64,000 nt of DNA from Pseudomonas alcaliphila JAB1 (GCF_001941865.1 NZ_CP016162.1:3595501-3659500); one strand, 5' to 3'. Shown: positions 48,257-57,879, numbered from the stretch's first letter. The notes: generated by a model not told the origin, from the letters alone. A program made the numbers and translations.

Positions 48257-48961
48257 ATGAACGCTCACCACCCCGCCTGCTGTAGCCCGCTCGACACGCA
48301 CAACCCGCTGCCAAACTCGCTTGCCGGCGCGCAGCTGATCAGCACCCGTTTCGACCCGGCCCTGTTCGCCGAGGACGATTTCGCTCGCTGCGATATCGCC
48401 CCGGTGCGCGGCGTGGCCAAGCGTCAGGCCGAGTACCTGGCCGGACGCCTGTGTGCGCGCGAGGCCCTGCGCCGTGTGACCGGCCAACCCGGCGTGCCGA
48501 CCGTCGGTGCAGACCGCGCGCCGCAGTGGCCGCTCGGCGTGGTCGGCTCCATCACCCACGGCGACAACTGGGCTGCCGCGCTGGTCGCCCAGCGTGAGCA
48601 ATGGCGCGCCCTGGGCCTGGACGTCGAGCGCCTGCTACCGGCCGAGCGCGCTCAGCGTCTGCAGGGCGAAATTCTCACTCCCGCCGAACTGCAGCGCCTG
48701 CAAAATCTGGACGACGAGACCCGCGCCGCGCGCATCAGCCTGACCTTCTCGCTCAAGGAGAGCCTGTTCAAGGCGCTCTACCCGCTGACCCTGACGCGCT
48801 TCTATTTCCATGACGCCGAGTTGCTGGAGATCGACCACGACAGCGCACGCCTGCGTCTGCTGATCGACCTGCATCCGGACTGGCGAACGGGCACCGAGCT
48901 GGATGGCCAATTCGCGCGGTTCGATAACAAGGTGCTGAGCCTGGTGGCTGTGGCGGCGTGA
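48257..48961 (+). CDS. pcpS: 4'-phosphopantetheinyl transferase (EntD/PcpS type)
   Basis: A 234-residue Sfp/EntD-like transferase that attaches phosphopantetheine to carrier proteins. Motifs are VAKRQAEYLAGRLCAREAL (about 54-72), the paired VVGSITHGDNWAAALV (about 94-109), metal-binding GLDVERLL, and the catalytic FSLKESLFKALYPL (about 170-183). In P. aeruginosa PcpS is the single PPTase serving fatty acid synthesis and siderophores. That broad role is likely here but inferred. Confidence 0.88.
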   Translation: MNAHHPACCSPLDTHNPLPNSLAGAQLISTRFDPALFAEDDFARCDIAPVRGVAKRQAEYLAGRLCAREALRRVTGQPGVPTVGADRAPQWPLGVVGSITHGDNWAAALVAQREQWRALGLDVERLLPAERAQRLQGEILTPAELQRLQNLDDETRAARISLTFSLKESLFKALYPLTLTRFYFHDAELLEIDHDSARLRLLIDLHPDWRTGTELDGQFARFDNKVLSLVAVAA

Positions 48962-48993
48962 TAGTGCAGCACCCCACCATGCGTGGATAACTC

Positions 48994-49161
48994 GGTGCGC
49001 GCGGCGCACCCTACAAAGCAGGCGGCGGTCGCGGCGTAGCCCGGATGAAATCCGCGAACAGGTCGCCGGCCAGCCCCGGATTGCATCCGGGCTACAGAGC
49101 GGGCAAAAATCCGGTGCGCACGGTGCACCCTAGGGATCGCGGGCGTGCGCCATGCGCACCG
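48994..49161. repeat. REP cluster between the PPTase and histidine kinase genes
   Basis: A GTAG-GGTGCGC family copy ends at 49014. A GTAGCCCGGATGAAATCCG/CCGGATTGCATCCGGGCTAC pair spans 49037-49095. Another GGTGCGCACGGTGCACC copy lies at 49113-49133, and a degenerate one near 49144-49161. Nothing coding is seen in this 220-bp gap. Confidence 0.7.
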
Positions 49162-49181
49162 AGCCCGACACGAATCGCGCC

Positions 49182-50789
49182 TTACTCTCCCTGCTGTCGC
49201 GGCCATACCAGGCTGAAACGCGCACCGCCTAGGCTGCCGCTGCGGCCGATCTGCGCCCGGCCGCCGTGCCAGTAGATGATCCGGCGCACGATCGACAGGC
49301 CCAGGCCATGCCCGCCAGAGGCCCGCGTGCGGCTGTCATCGAGACGCAGGAAGGGACTGAACAGGCGCTCCCAGGCTTCTTCCGGCACGCCCGGGCCGTC
49401 GTCCTCGACGTCGATGCGGCAGCGCTTGTAGCCGACCTGGCAACTGATCAACACCTTGCCTTCGGCGTAACGCATGGCATTGCTCACCAGATTCTGCAGC
49501 GCGCGGTGCAGATAGCGCGGCTCGGCCTCGACCCAGCAGGCGCCCTCGGCCTGCACGCTGAGCACCGCCCCCGACTCCACACGCACCTTGTTGCTCAGCG
49601 GCGCCAACTCGTCGATCACCTGATCGATCAGTGCCTTGAGCTCCACCTGCTGGAAATTCAGCGCCGGCGAACCCTGCTCCAGGCGCGCGTAGGTCAGCAT
49701 CTCGTCGACCAGCTTGTCGAGGTCCTGGATATCGCTGTCCATGCCGTCCATGTACTTGCGCCGGGCAGTTTCGTTCGGCGCGTCGGCGATCATCTCCAGG
49801 CCGAAACGCAGCCGCGCCACCGGCGTGCGCAGCTCGTGGGACACCGCACGCACCAGCTCGCGCTGGGTGCTCAGGGACGTCTGCAGGTGCTCGGCCATGG
49901 CGTTGAAACTGCTGGCCAGACGCCCCACCGAGTCCGCGCCACGCGTCGGTACGCGGGCATCCAGGCGGCCGCTGGCGATATGCGTGGCCGCACTTTCCAG
50001 CGCACGCAGGCGCTGCTCCAGCGAGCGCACCAACAGATAGACGATCAGGCCGATCAGGCTCAGCCCCAGCGCACCGATCAGCACCAGCAGTTGCGGCGGA
50101 TAAGGGTTCATCTGATACAGCGGGCCGATCTCCAGCACCCAGGGCGTATCGACGATGCCGGAGAACACATAGATGGAGTCGCCGCCCTTGCCCAGTGCCA
50201 TCACCGTATCGCCCTCGTCGATACGCCTGCGCTGGTCGAGGTCGAGGGTGGCGTCCTCGAGCCGCACCAACTGCAGGTTGAAGCCGAACTGCTTGGCCGC
50301 CTTCAGCTCAGCCAGGCGCTGCGGCTGCTCATGCACCGGGTAGCGCACCAGTTCGTCGATCAACAGGTAGTTGGTGGCCCGCGCCAGCTGCTCGCTGATC
50401 TGCTGGATCTCGCCAGTCAACAGCAGCGGCTGCTTGCCATCGAGCAGGCCATAGACCTTGGCCGAGTGCGGGCCGGTCTGCTGCACCAGCACGTGGCCGC
50501 GCTGCAGCCGGTTGCGCTCGCTGCTTTCCAGCGGCACCTCGCTCAGGGCCTGCAGCTCCAGGGGGATGCCGAGCAGGCGTGACCACACCACCAGGGCGCG
50601 CCTGCGTTCCACCTCGTTCATCGGCAGCAGGTTGTCCGCCATCAGGCGGAAGGTGCCGCGCGCCAGCCCTTCGCGGTACTGATCGCCGCGCACCTCGTTG
50701 ACCAGGTGCAAGGTGCCGACGCCCAGCAGCGCCACCAGCACCAGCGCGGCGAGCATGCCGCCATAGATGCGCAGGAAGATCGAGTTCAT
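49182..50789 (-). CDS. Sensor histidine kinase (RstB-like)
   Basis: A 535-residue sensor: TM1 about 9-29, a periplasmic domain to about 230 and TM2 (LLVLIGALGLSLIGLIVYLL). HAMP follows (LRALESAATHIASGRLDARV), then the HisKA box LVRAVSHELRTPVARLRFGL (phospho-His). The HATPase has the N box LVSNAMRYAEG and G boxes DDGPGVPEE and GGHGLGLSIV. Its gene begins 10 nt after the regulator gene ends. The pair next to nrdA corresponds to PA1157-PA1158 of P. aeruginosa as I recall it. Signal unknown; the layout resembles RstBA. Confidence 0.9.
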   Translation of the reverse strand: MNSIFLRIYGGMLAALVLVALLGVGTLHLVNEVRGDQYREGLARGTFRLMADNLLPMNEVERRRALVVWSRLLGIPLELQALSEVPLESSERNRLQRGHVLVQQTGPHSAKVYGLLDGKQPLLLTGEIQQISEQLARATNYLLIDELVRYPVHEQPQRLAELKAAKQFGFNLQLVRLEDATLDLDQRRRIDEGDTVMALGKGGDSIYVFSGIVDTPWVLEIGPLYQMNPYPPQLLVLIGALGLSLIGLIVYLLVRSLEQRLRALESAATHIASGRLDARVPTRGADSVGRLASSFNAMAEHLQTSLSTQRELVRAVSHELRTPVARLRFGLEMIADAPNETARRKYMDGMDSDIQDLDKLVDEMLTYARLEQGSPALNFQQVELKALIDQVIDELAPLSNKVRVESGAVLSVQAEGACWVEAEPRYLHRALQNLVSNAMRYAEGKVLISCQVGYKRCRIDVEDDGPGVPEEAWERLFSPFLRLDDSRTRASGGHGLGLSIVRRIIYWHGGRAQIGRSGSLGGARFSLVWPRQQGE

Positions 50790-50799
50790 GGCCGCCCGA

Positions 50800-51555
50800 T
50801 CAATCGCGCAGGATCGGCGGCGCATCACCGAACGGCAGCGCCTCGGCGGCCTCGGCGACGAACAAATAACCCTTGCTGCGCACCGTCTTGATCATCCGCG
50901 GGTGCATCGGGTCATCGCCGATCTTCGGGCGGATGCGCGAAATGCGCACGTCGATGGAACGGTCCTGGCCGTCGTACTCGATGCCGCGCAGGGAATTGAA
51001 GATTTCCTCGCGCGACAGAATGCGCCCGGCATTGGCCGCCAGCAGCCAGAGCAGATCGAACTCGGCGCTGGTCAGCTCGATGCCCTGCTCGCCCAGCCAG
51101 GCTTCGCGCATGGCGCTGTCGATAGCCAGCGCGCCGAACTGCAGACGCCGCGGCTGGCCTTCATCACGCTCGCTGTCGCTGCCCTCACGGCGGCGCAGCA
51201 GCGCACGAATGCGCGCCAGTAGCACACGCGGGCGCACCGGCTTGCACACGTAGTCATCGGCGCCCATCTCCAGGCCCAGCACCTGGTCCATGTCGTCGGT
51301 GCGCGCAGTGAGCATGAGGATCGGCCCCTTGTAACCGCTGCGCACCTTGCGGCAGATGCTCAGGCCATCTTCACCTGGCAGCATCAGGTCGAGGATCACC
51401 AGATGCGGTTGCTCGGCGAGAATCCGCGCCGCCGCACGCGCGCCATCGGCTTCGATGGCCACACGCAGGCCGTTGCCCTCCAGATATTCGCGGGTCAACT
51501 GCGCCAGGCGCTGGTCATCCTCGACGATCAGAATCTGCCACGCTTCTTGTTCCAC
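50800..51555 (-). CDS. OmpR-family response regulator (RstA-like)
   Basis: A 251-residue response regulator. The receiver domain shows ILIVEDDQ (acidic pair), VILDLMLPGEDG (phospho-Asp about 54), MLTARTDD and VCKPVRPRVLLARI. The C-terminal winged-helix DNA-binding domain has LTSAEFDLLWLLAANAGRIL and DVRISRIRPKIGDDPMHPRM. GTG 51555 is favoured, with GAGGAAAGG before it; an ATG five codons upstream at 51570 overlaps that ribosome binding site. Operon with the downstream kinase. Confidence 0.9.
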   Translation of the reverse strand: MEQEAWQILIVEDDQRLAQLTREYLEGNGLRVAIEADGARAAARILAEQPHLVILDLMLPGEDGLSICRKVRSGYKGPILMLTARTDDMDQVLGLEMGADDYVCKPVRPRVLLARIRALLRRREGSDSERDEGQPRRLQFGALAIDSAMREAWLGEQGIELTSAEFDLLWLLAANAGRILSREEIFNSLRGIEYDGQDRSIDVRISRIRPKIGDDPMHPRMIKTVRSKGYLFVAEAAEALPFGDAPPILRD

Positions 51556-51685
51556 ACCCTTTCCTCTTCGCATAGCGGCAAGTGCCGCAAACACCGCCGC
51601 CATTCTAGGGGCTGAGCGCGTCTCGGTGCGAGCGACAAACCAGCGCCCAGACCTGGCGCCTGGTTAAGCACAGCACATGCCAAAA

Positions 51686-51701
51686 GCACTATATATAGTG
51701 G
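51686..51701. promoter_or_regulatory. NrdR box 1
   Basis: GCACTATATATAGTGG fits the NrdR consensus ACACWATATATWGTGT. It lies 632 bp upstream of nrdA. Confidence 0.7.
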
Positions 51702-51832
51702 TAGTCTGTGCGCCGCCGAACAGCTTCGCCACATCGCTGAAAACCTTCCGCCAGGAGCGACGAACGGTCATTAGCAGCCAGAGCCAGAGAACACGCGGGC
51801 TACGCTGTTAACACCCACAAGGCACTCACAGC

Positions 51833-51841
51833 TTATCCACA
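51833..51841 (+). promoter_or_regulatory. DnaA box upstream of nrdA
   Basis: TTATCCACA is a perfect DnaA box. DnaA control of nrdA transcription is known in other bacteria. Confidence 0.6.
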
Positions 51842-52103
51842 GGCTGTTCTTTTTCTAGCGCCTTGCAATGCCTCCAACAGCGCACTATCTTGTATCCCCA
51901 TTGCACGGCACCCACCAGATGTTGGGTTACCGCAGAAAACGGGACACAAAAAGAACGAATCGCGCAAGCCCTTTTCACAGGGTTTTCCAGATGTCCCGGC
52001 TAACCGTTTTGCCCTAACCCAGGCCTGGCCTGGGTTACAGCCGCGCAGCAACGCCAGACGTTGCGTGTGAGCCGGTCAGACAGCGGTCTTATCCGCCAGT
52101 CGA

Positions 52104-52119
52104 CCACTATATGTAGTAG
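52104..52119. promoter_or_regulatory. NrdR box 2
   Basis: CCACTATATGTAGTAG, a weaker NrdR match, 214 bp before the nrdA start and about 418 bp from box 1. The rest of this 760-bp upstream region holds no convincing gene. Confidence 0.6.
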
Positions 52120-52317
52120 GTGGGGTGTGGTAATGCCCCGCTGTGACTTATGCGCCAGGACGGCACTTGAAGTCGTGTCCACCCTGCCCGCTCTTGCGAC
52201 ACCCCGTACCCGGCCCCGCTGCCGCGTGCGGCTCAGTTGTTAATGGAATGAACGGCGGACAGGGCACGGTTTCTAATCGTGACGTCCAACCAAAAATTAC
52301 AGAACACGGAGATCTCC

Positions 52318-55227
52318 ATGCATACCGACACTACTCGCGAGAACCCGCAGGCCGTGGCGCCGCAGGCCGCTGAATCCTCCCAGGATCTGGCTGCCACCGC
52401 GCCCGGCCAACTGCGTGTGATCAAGCGCAACGGCACTGTCGTCCCCTACACCGATGACAAGATTACCGTCGCCATCACCAAGGCCTTCCTCGCAGTAGAA
52501 GGCGGCACAGCAGCCGCTTCGTCGCGTATCCACGACACCGTCGCGCGCCTGACCGAGCAGGTCACTGCTACCTTCAAGCGTCGCATGCCGTCCGGCGGCA
52601 CCATCCACATCGAAGAGATTCAGGACCAGGTCGAACTGGCCCTGATGCGTGCCGGCGAGCAGAAAGTCGCCCGCGACTACGTGATCTACCGCGAAGCCCA
52701 GGCCAACAAGCGCAAAAGCGCCAATGCCGGCAGCGACATCGCCCAGCCGCACCCGAGCATCCGCATCACCACCGCTGGCGGTGAACTGCAGCCGCTGGAT
52801 ATGGGCCGCCTGCAGACCATCATCACGGAGGCCTGTGAAGGCCTGGCCGAAGTCGATGGTTCGCTGATCGAGCGCGAAACCCTGAAAAACCTGTACGACG
52901 GCGTCGCCGAGAAGGACGTCAACACCGCTCTGGTGATGACCGCCCGTACCCTGGTCGAGCGTGAACCGAACTACAGCTACGTCACCGCCCGCCTGCTGAT
53001 GGACAACATCCGCGCCGAGGCCCTGAGCTTCCTCAATATCACCGCCAGCGCCACTCACCACGAGATGGCCGAGCTGTACGCCAAGGCCCTGCCGGCCTAC
53101 GTCGAAGCCGGCTCGCAATTCGAGCTGCTCGACCCGAAACTCAAAGAGTACGACCTGGAGAAACTGGGCAAGGCGCTGAACCACGAGCGCGACCAGCAGT
53201 TCACCTACCTGGGCCTGCAGACCCTGTACGACCGCTACTTCATCCACAAGGATGGCATCCGCTTCGAACTGCCGCAGGTGTTCTTCATGCGCGTGGCCAT
53301 GGGCCTGGCCATCGAAGAGCCGAAGAACCGCGAAGACCGCGCCATCGAGTTCTACAACCTGCTGTCCTCGTTCGACTACATGGCGTCGACCCCGACCCTG
53401 TTCAACGCCGGTACCCTGCGTCCGCAGCTGTCCTCCTGCTACCTGACCACCGTGCCGGACGACCTGTCGGGCATCTACGGCGCCATCCACGACAACGCCA
53501 TGCTGTCGAAATTCGCCGGCGGCCTGGGCAACGACTGGACTCCGGTGCGCGCGCTGGGCTCCTATATCAAGGGCACCAACGGCAAATCCCAGGGCGTCGT
53601 GCCCTTCCTCAAAGTGGTCAACGACACCGCCGTGGCGGTCAACCAGGGCGGCAAGCGCAAGGGCGCGGTCTGCGCCTACCTGGAAACCTGGCACATGGAC
53701 ATCGAGGAATTCCTCGAGCTGCGCAAGAACACCGGTGACGACCGTCGTCGTACCCACGACATGAACACCGCCAACTGGATTCCGGACCTGTTCATGAAGC
53801 GCGTCTTCGAAGACGGCAAGTGGACCCTGTTCAGCCCGAGCGAAGTACCGGATCTGCACGACCTGACCGGCAAGGCCTTCGAAGAGCGCTACGAGTACTA
53901 CGAAGCCCTGATCGAGTACGGCAAGATCAAGCTGTACAAGACCATCCAGGCCAAAGACCTGTGGCGCAAGATGCTCTCGATGCTGTTCGAGACCGGCCAC
54001 CCATGGCTGACCTTCAAGGATCCGTGCAACCTGCGCAGCCCGCAGCAGCACGTGGGCGTGGTGCACAGCTCCAACCTGTGCACCGAGATCACCCTGAACA
54101 CCAACAAGGACGAGATCGCCGTCTGCAACCTGGGTTCGGTCAACCTGGTCAACCACATCGTCGACGGCAAGCTGGACATCGAGAAACTCGGCCGCACCGT
54201 GAAGACCGCTGTGCGCATGCTCGATAACGTCATCGACATCAACTACTACAGCGTGGATCAGGCGCGTAACTCCAACTTCAAGCACCGTCCGGTCGGCCTC
54301 GGCCTGATGGGCTTCCAGGACGCCCTGTACCTGCAACACATCGCCTACGGCTCCGACGCCGCCGTCGAGTTCGCCGACAAGTCGATGGAAGCCATCAGCT
54401 ACTACGCCATCCAGGCTTCCTGTGACCTGGCCGAAGAGCGCGGCGCCTACAGCACCTTCGAAGGTTCGCTGTGGAGCAAGGGCATCCTGCCGCTGGACTC
54501 GCAGCAGATCCTGATCGAAGCCCGTGGCCAGAAGTACATCGACGTCGACCTGTCCGAGTCGCTGGACTGGGCGCCGATCCGCGAGCGCGTGAAGAAAGGT
54601 ATTCGTAACTCGAACATCATGGCCATCGCGCCGACCGCGACCATCTCCAACATCATTGGCGTGTCGCAGTCCATCGAGCCGACCTACCAGAACCTGTACG
54701 TGAAATCGAACCTCTCCGGCGAATTCACCGTGATCAACCCCTACCTGGTTCGCGACCTGAAGAACCGCGGCCTGTGGGACAGCGTCATGGTCAACGACCT
54801 GAAGTACTACGACGGCTCCGTGCAGCAGATCGAGCGCATCCCGCAGGACCTGAAAGACCTGTACGCCACCGCGTTCGAAGTGGAAACCAAGTGGATCGTC
54901 GACGCTGCCAGCCGCCGCCAGAAGTGGATCGACCAGGCTCAGTCGCTGAACCTGTACATCGCCGGCGCTTCGGGCAAGAAGCTGGACGTGACCTACCGCA
55001 TGGCCTGGTACCGTGGTCTGAAAACCACCTATTACCTCCGTGCCCTGGCCGCCACCAGCACCGAGAAGTCCACCATCAACACCGGCAAGCTCAACGCAGT
55101 TTCCGCTGGTGGTGACGAAGGCTTCTCGGCCAAGGCCCAGGCTCCTGCCCAGCAGGCAGCTCCGGCCCCGGCGCCCGTACCGAAAGCCTGTGCCATCGAC
55201 GAACCCGACTGCGAAGCTTGTCAGTAA
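52318..55227 (+). CDS. nrdA: Class Ia ribonucleotide reductase, alpha subunit
   Basis: A 969-residue large subunit. Two successive ATP-cone domains are visible at the N-terminus (LRVIKRNGTVVPYTDDKITV at about 36-55, and a second after PSIRITTAGGELQPLDMGRL at about 155-175), as in P. aeruginosa NrdA. The barrel contains TPTLFNAGTLRPQLSSCYL (active-site Cys) and the radical-chain region STNLCTEI-like SSNLCTEITLN. The C-terminal redox pair is CAIDEPDCEACQ. It makes deoxyribonucleotides with NrdB. ATG 52318 with CGGAG upstream is chosen over an earlier ATG. Upstream are NrdR and DnaA sites. Confidence 0.97.
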   Translation: MHTDTTRENPQAVAPQAAESSQDLAATAPGQLRVIKRNGTVVPYTDDKITVAITKAFLAVEGGTAAASSRIHDTVARLTEQVTATFKRRMPSGGTIHIEEIQDQVELALMRAGEQKVARDYVIYREAQANKRKSANAGSDIAQPHPSIRITTAGGELQPLDMGRLQTIITEACEGLAEVDGSLIERETLKNLYDGVAEKDVNTALVMTARTLVEREPNYSYVTARLLMDNIRAEALSFLNITASATHHEMAELYAKALPAYVEAGSQFELLDPKLKEYDLEKLGKALNHERDQQFTYLGLQTLYDRYFIHKDGIRFELPQVFFMRVAMGLAIEEPKNREDRAIEFYNLLSSFDYMASTPTLFNAGTLRPQLSSCYLTTVPDDLSGIYGAIHDNAMLSKFAGGLGNDWTPVRALGSYIKGTNGKSQGVVPFLKVVNDTAVAVNQGGKRKGAVCAYLETWHMDIEEFLELRKNTGDDRRRTHDMNTANWIPDLFMKRVFEDGKWTLFSPSEVPDLHDLTGKAFEERYEYYEALIEYGKIKLYKTIQAKDLWRKMLSMLFETGHPWLTFKDPCNLRSPQQHVGVVHSSNLCTEITLNTNKDEIAVCNLGSVNLVNHIVDGKLDIEKLGRTVKTAVRMLDNVIDINYYSVDQARNSNFKHRPVGLGLMGFQDALYLQHIAYGSDAAVEFADKSMEAISYYAIQASCDLAEERGAYSTFEGSLWSKGILPLDSQQILIEARGQKYIDVDLSESLDWAPIRERVKKGIRNSNIMAIAPTATISNIIGVSQSIEPTYQNLYVKSNLSGEFTVINPYLVRDLKNRGLWDSVMVNDLKYYDGSVQQIERIPQDLKDLYATAFEVETKWIVDAASRRQKWIDQAQSLNLYIAGASGKKLDVTYRMAWYRGLKTTYYLRALAATSTEKSTINTGKLNAVSAGGDEGFSAKAQAPAQQAAPAPAPVPKACAIDEPDCEACQ

Positions 55228-55392
55228 GGCTGACGCGTGGATCTGAGCGGCATTCGCGGCGTTACCTGCTAGAGCGGCCCCCATCACGTACATGCGTACG
55301 CTCAGGGGCTCCACTCCAGCAGGTGCCTTGCGACTACTCGCTCAGCTGCACGCTCGAAAGTCTGATGTAGTTCTAAAGCAAAGCAACAGTCA

Positions 55393-55480
55393 GTCCCCTC
55401 TCCCGCTTGCGGGAGACGACTGCAGGGATGCAGGAGGTAGGGTGAAGCAGGAAGCCCGAACCGAGGGTTAGGGAGAGGGC
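55393..55480. repeat. Dispersed palindromic repeat (CCCTCTCCCGCTTGCGGGAG family)
   Basis: A CCTCTCCCGCTTGCGGGAG hairpin is followed by GACGACTGCAGGGATGCAGG and AGGGTGAAGC ... GGTTAGGGAGAGGGC. The reverse form occurs at 18664-18736, where IS3 is inserted. It is part of the 509-bp nrdA-nrdB gap. Confidence 0.65.
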
Positions 55481-55491
55481 AAGGCTTTTCT

Positions 55492-55538
55492 GTAGGAGCG
55501 GCTTCAGCCGCGAAGCTCGCGGATAAATCCGCTCCTAC
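55492..55538. repeat. REP pair, GTAGGAGCGGCTTCAGCCGC family
   Basis: GTAGGAGCGG facing CCGCTCCTAC around CTTCAGCCGCGAAGCTCGCG in the nrdA-nrdB gap. Confidence 0.75.
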
Positions 55539-55682
55539 CTGAGCCCTGCCCCTCCCCACCAAATTCCCGCCCCTCCTCCCCCGGGTCGAGGGGCAACGGT
55601 CAGCCAGCAATCCAGCGCCTGCTGACCAGTGGTACCCGTTTACCCTTGCGCGCATCACGCAACGGAACATAATTCAAATTAT

Positions 55683-55698
55683 CTGTATATCCATACAG
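55683..55698. promoter_or_regulatory. LexA (SOS) box upstream of nrdB
   Basis: CTGTATATCCATACAG has the exact CTG-N10-CAG form and the TATAN2-3TATA-like core of gamma-proteobacterial LexA boxes. It ends 38 bp before the nrdB start, in an AT-rich promoter-like stretch. Confidence 0.6.
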
Positions 55699-55736
55699 GC
55701 CGGTTTATTCACCGGCCCTCACGCAGGAGCCAAGCC

Positions 55737-56987
55737 ATGCTGAGCTGGGATGAATTCGACAAGGAAGACGGCGCAGAAGCAGCCGCCGCAAGCAATGCCA
55801 ACGCACAGAGCGCCGGCACCAACTTCGACAAGCTCGACAGCGAAGCTGCCGGCTCGGTCGAGCAGGCCCGCGCCGTCGACGCCAACGACTCCGAGGCCGT
55901 GGCCCGCGCCAAGAAAGCCCTGAACGACCTCGACATCCAGGAAGGCCTGGACGACCTCGAAGGCGCCTCCGCACGCGTACAGGTCGGCGACAAGCAGATG
56001 ATCAACGCCCGCGCCGACCTCAACCAGCTCGTACCCTTCAAGTACGACTGGGCCTGGCAGAAGTATCTGGATGGTTGCGCCAACCACTGGATGCCGCAGG
56101 AAGTGAACATGAACGCCGACATCGCCCTGTGGAAGAGCGCTGACGGCCTCACCGAAGACGAGCGCCGCATCGTCATGCGTAACCTCGGCTTCTTCTCCAC
56201 TGCCGACAGCCTGGTTGCCAACAACCTGGTACTGGCCGTGTACCGCCTGATCACCAACCCCGAATGCCGCCAGTACATCCTGCGCCAGGCCTTCGAGGAA
56301 GCGATCCACACCCACGCCTACCAGTACTGCATCGAATCGCTGGGCATGGATGAAGGCGAGATCTTCAACATGTACCACGAGATCCCGAGCGTCGCGAAGA
56401 AAGCCTCCTGGGGCCTGAAGTACACCCGCTCGATCTCCGATCCCAAGTTCGAAACCGGCACCCCGGAAACCGACCGCCAGTTCCTGCGCAACCTGATCGC
56501 CTACTACTGCGTACTGGAAGGCATCTTCTTTTACTGCGGCTTCACCCAGATCCTCTCCATGGGCCGCCGCAACAAGATGACCGGCACCGCCGAGCAGTTC
56601 CAGTACATCCTGCGTGACGAGTCCATGCACCTGAACTTCGGCATCGACGTGATCAACCAGATCAAGATCGAGAACCCGCACCTGTGGGATGCCCAGATGA
56701 AGGACGAAGCGACCCAGATGATCCTGCAGGGCACCCAGCTGGAGATCGAATACGCGCGTGACACCATGCCGCGCGGCGTACTGGGCATGAACGCCGCGAT
56801 GATGGAGGACTACCTCAAATTCATCGCAAACCGCCGCCTGACCCAGATCGGCCTGAAGGAAGAGTACCCGGGCACCACCAACCCCTTCCCGTGGATGAGC
56901 GAGATCATGGACCTGAAGAAGGAGAAGAACTTCTTCGAGACCCGAGTGATCGAGTATCAGACTGGTGGGGCGTTGAGCTGGGATTGA
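55737..56987 (+). CDS. nrdB: Class Ia ribonucleotide reductase, beta subunit
   Basis: A 416-residue small subunit holding the diiron-tyrosyl radical cofactor. Iron ligands are visible in [38 protein letters not shown] (Glu, His and the radical Tyr near by) and [16 protein letters not shown]. The acidic, alanine-rich first 80 residues are typical of Pseudomonas NrdB. The C-terminus (QTGGALSWD) resembles the NrdA-docking tail. CAGGAG precedes ATG 55737. It is 509 bp from nrdA and has its own LexA-like box; a terminator follows at 57067. Confidence 0.96.
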   Translation: MLSWDEFDKEDGAEAAAASNANAQSAGTNFDKLDSEAAGSVEQARAVDANDSEAVARAKKALNDLDIQEGLDDLEGASARVQVGDKQMINARADLNQLVPFKYDWAWQKYLDGCANHWMPQEVNMNADIALWKSADGLTEDERRIVMRNLGFFSTADSLVANNLVLAVYRLITNPECRQYILRQAFEEAIHTHAYQYCIESLGMDEGEIFNMYHEIPSVAKKASWGLKYTRSISDPKFETGTPETDRQFLRNLIAYYCVLEGIFFYCGFTQILSMGRRNKMTGTAEQFQYILRDESMHLNFGIDVINQIKIENPHLWDAQMKDEATQMILQGTQLEIEYARDTMPRGVLGMNAAMMEDYLKFIANRRLTQIGLKEEYPGTTNPFPWMSEIMDLKKEKNFFETRVIEYQTGGALSWD

Positions 56988-57066
56988 TTCCTGAGTCCAG
57001 ACCGTTAGGACAGATTAGAAAGCGCTTTACCTGAGTATGGATGTTCGGGGTAGCGAGAAAGAACAG

Positions 57067-57093
57067 AAGCCCCGCCTTGCGCGGGGCTTTTTT
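57067..57093 (+). terminator. Intrinsic terminator after nrdB
   Basis: AGCCCCGC-CTTG-CGCGGGGCT-type stem followed by TTTTTTATTT. Confidence 0.9.
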
Positions 57094-57108
57094 ATTTCAG
57101 AGAAATTC

Positions 57109-57879
57109 ATGAATAAAATATATCCAATACTTACCGCACTATTCCAAACCATAACAATTTCAACAGCTCTCGCATCCAGCCCTGGAGAGAATGAATATAT
57201 TCATGCAGAAAAACTTCGAAGCGAAGTTGAGCTCCAAATAAAACGCCTTGCGATGAATTATCCGGGCCCTACCGCCAGCGAAACAATACGCGCCAACGCT
57301 AAAATCAAGACATACCACACCCTGCTCGCCAAATCAGTCCGAAAGGGTTTCCCGCCAGCTCTTTACAGAACAGCCCAAATACTTGGGAACGAACCGAGTA
57401 CTATGTATAAAAACAAAACAGAAATATGTAACCTGCTGAATCAAGCGGCCGAAGGTGATCTACTATCAGCAAAGCATGCAAATTTCTTCTTCTGCTCTTC
57501 CAACACAATCCTTTTCAGTCTTGGCACAGAGGAAGCTTCCAAACTAATGAAGCCTTTAACAAGATCGCTAGAACTGGAAGATCCATACAAAAAATTCTAC
57601 CCCCTGCCCACAATCAAACAGCCGCTTTGCCATACAGGCTCCCCACAAAATCCTCTTGACGCATCCAACCCTTTCGCATTCATAGTCTCAACTGCCAAGC
57701 CCGCCCTTAGCTATGCTGAGTACTTAGCAGATATACACTTGTTGCTGTACATCAGTCAGCATGAGCTGGCCAAACCCTCCGCCGAGCATCACAAAGAAGA
57801 AGCCAAAAAACTCAACTGCGCTGGAGTGACTTTTTTCTCCGCCCCAGAAACTGGGCAGTTCGAAAAAAATAGCGAGTAG
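57109..57879 (+). CDS. AT-rich orphan exported protein, unknown function
   Basis: A 256-residue protein with a Sec signal (MNKIYPILTALFQTITISTA, cleavage near LASS), so probably periplasmic. The mature part is helical, with segments such as GFPPALYRTAQILGN and NLLNQAAEGDLLSAKHANFF that vaguely resemble Sel1/TPR repeats, and four cysteines. Base composition and codon use are plainly AT-rich compared with every neighbour (frequent AAA, ATA, AAT), which suggests acquisition. It sits directly between the nrdB terminator and an IS66 insertion. No family was recognised with confidence. Confidence 0.6.
   Translation: MNKIYPILTALFQTITISTALASSPGENEYIHAEKLRSEVELQIKRLAMNYPGPTASETIRANAKIKTYHTLLAKSVRKGFPPALYRTAQILGNEPSTMYKNKTEICNLLNQAAEGDLLSAKHANFFFCSSNTILFSLGTEEASKLMKPLTRSLELEDPYKKFYPLPTIKQPLCHTGSPQNPLDASNPFAFIVSTAKPALSYAEYLADIHLLLYISQHELAKPSAEHHKEEAKKLNCAGVTFFSAPETGQFEKNSE

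Noticed and set aside
52156..52181. A third NrdR box (CACTTGAAGTCGTG)
   Set aside because: The core lacks the ATAT centre; similarity is too weak to call.
52297..55314. A 1005-codon open frame antisense to nrdA
   Set aside because: It mirrors nrdA codon structure, has Val/Asp/Gly-rich shadow composition and no ribosome binding site.
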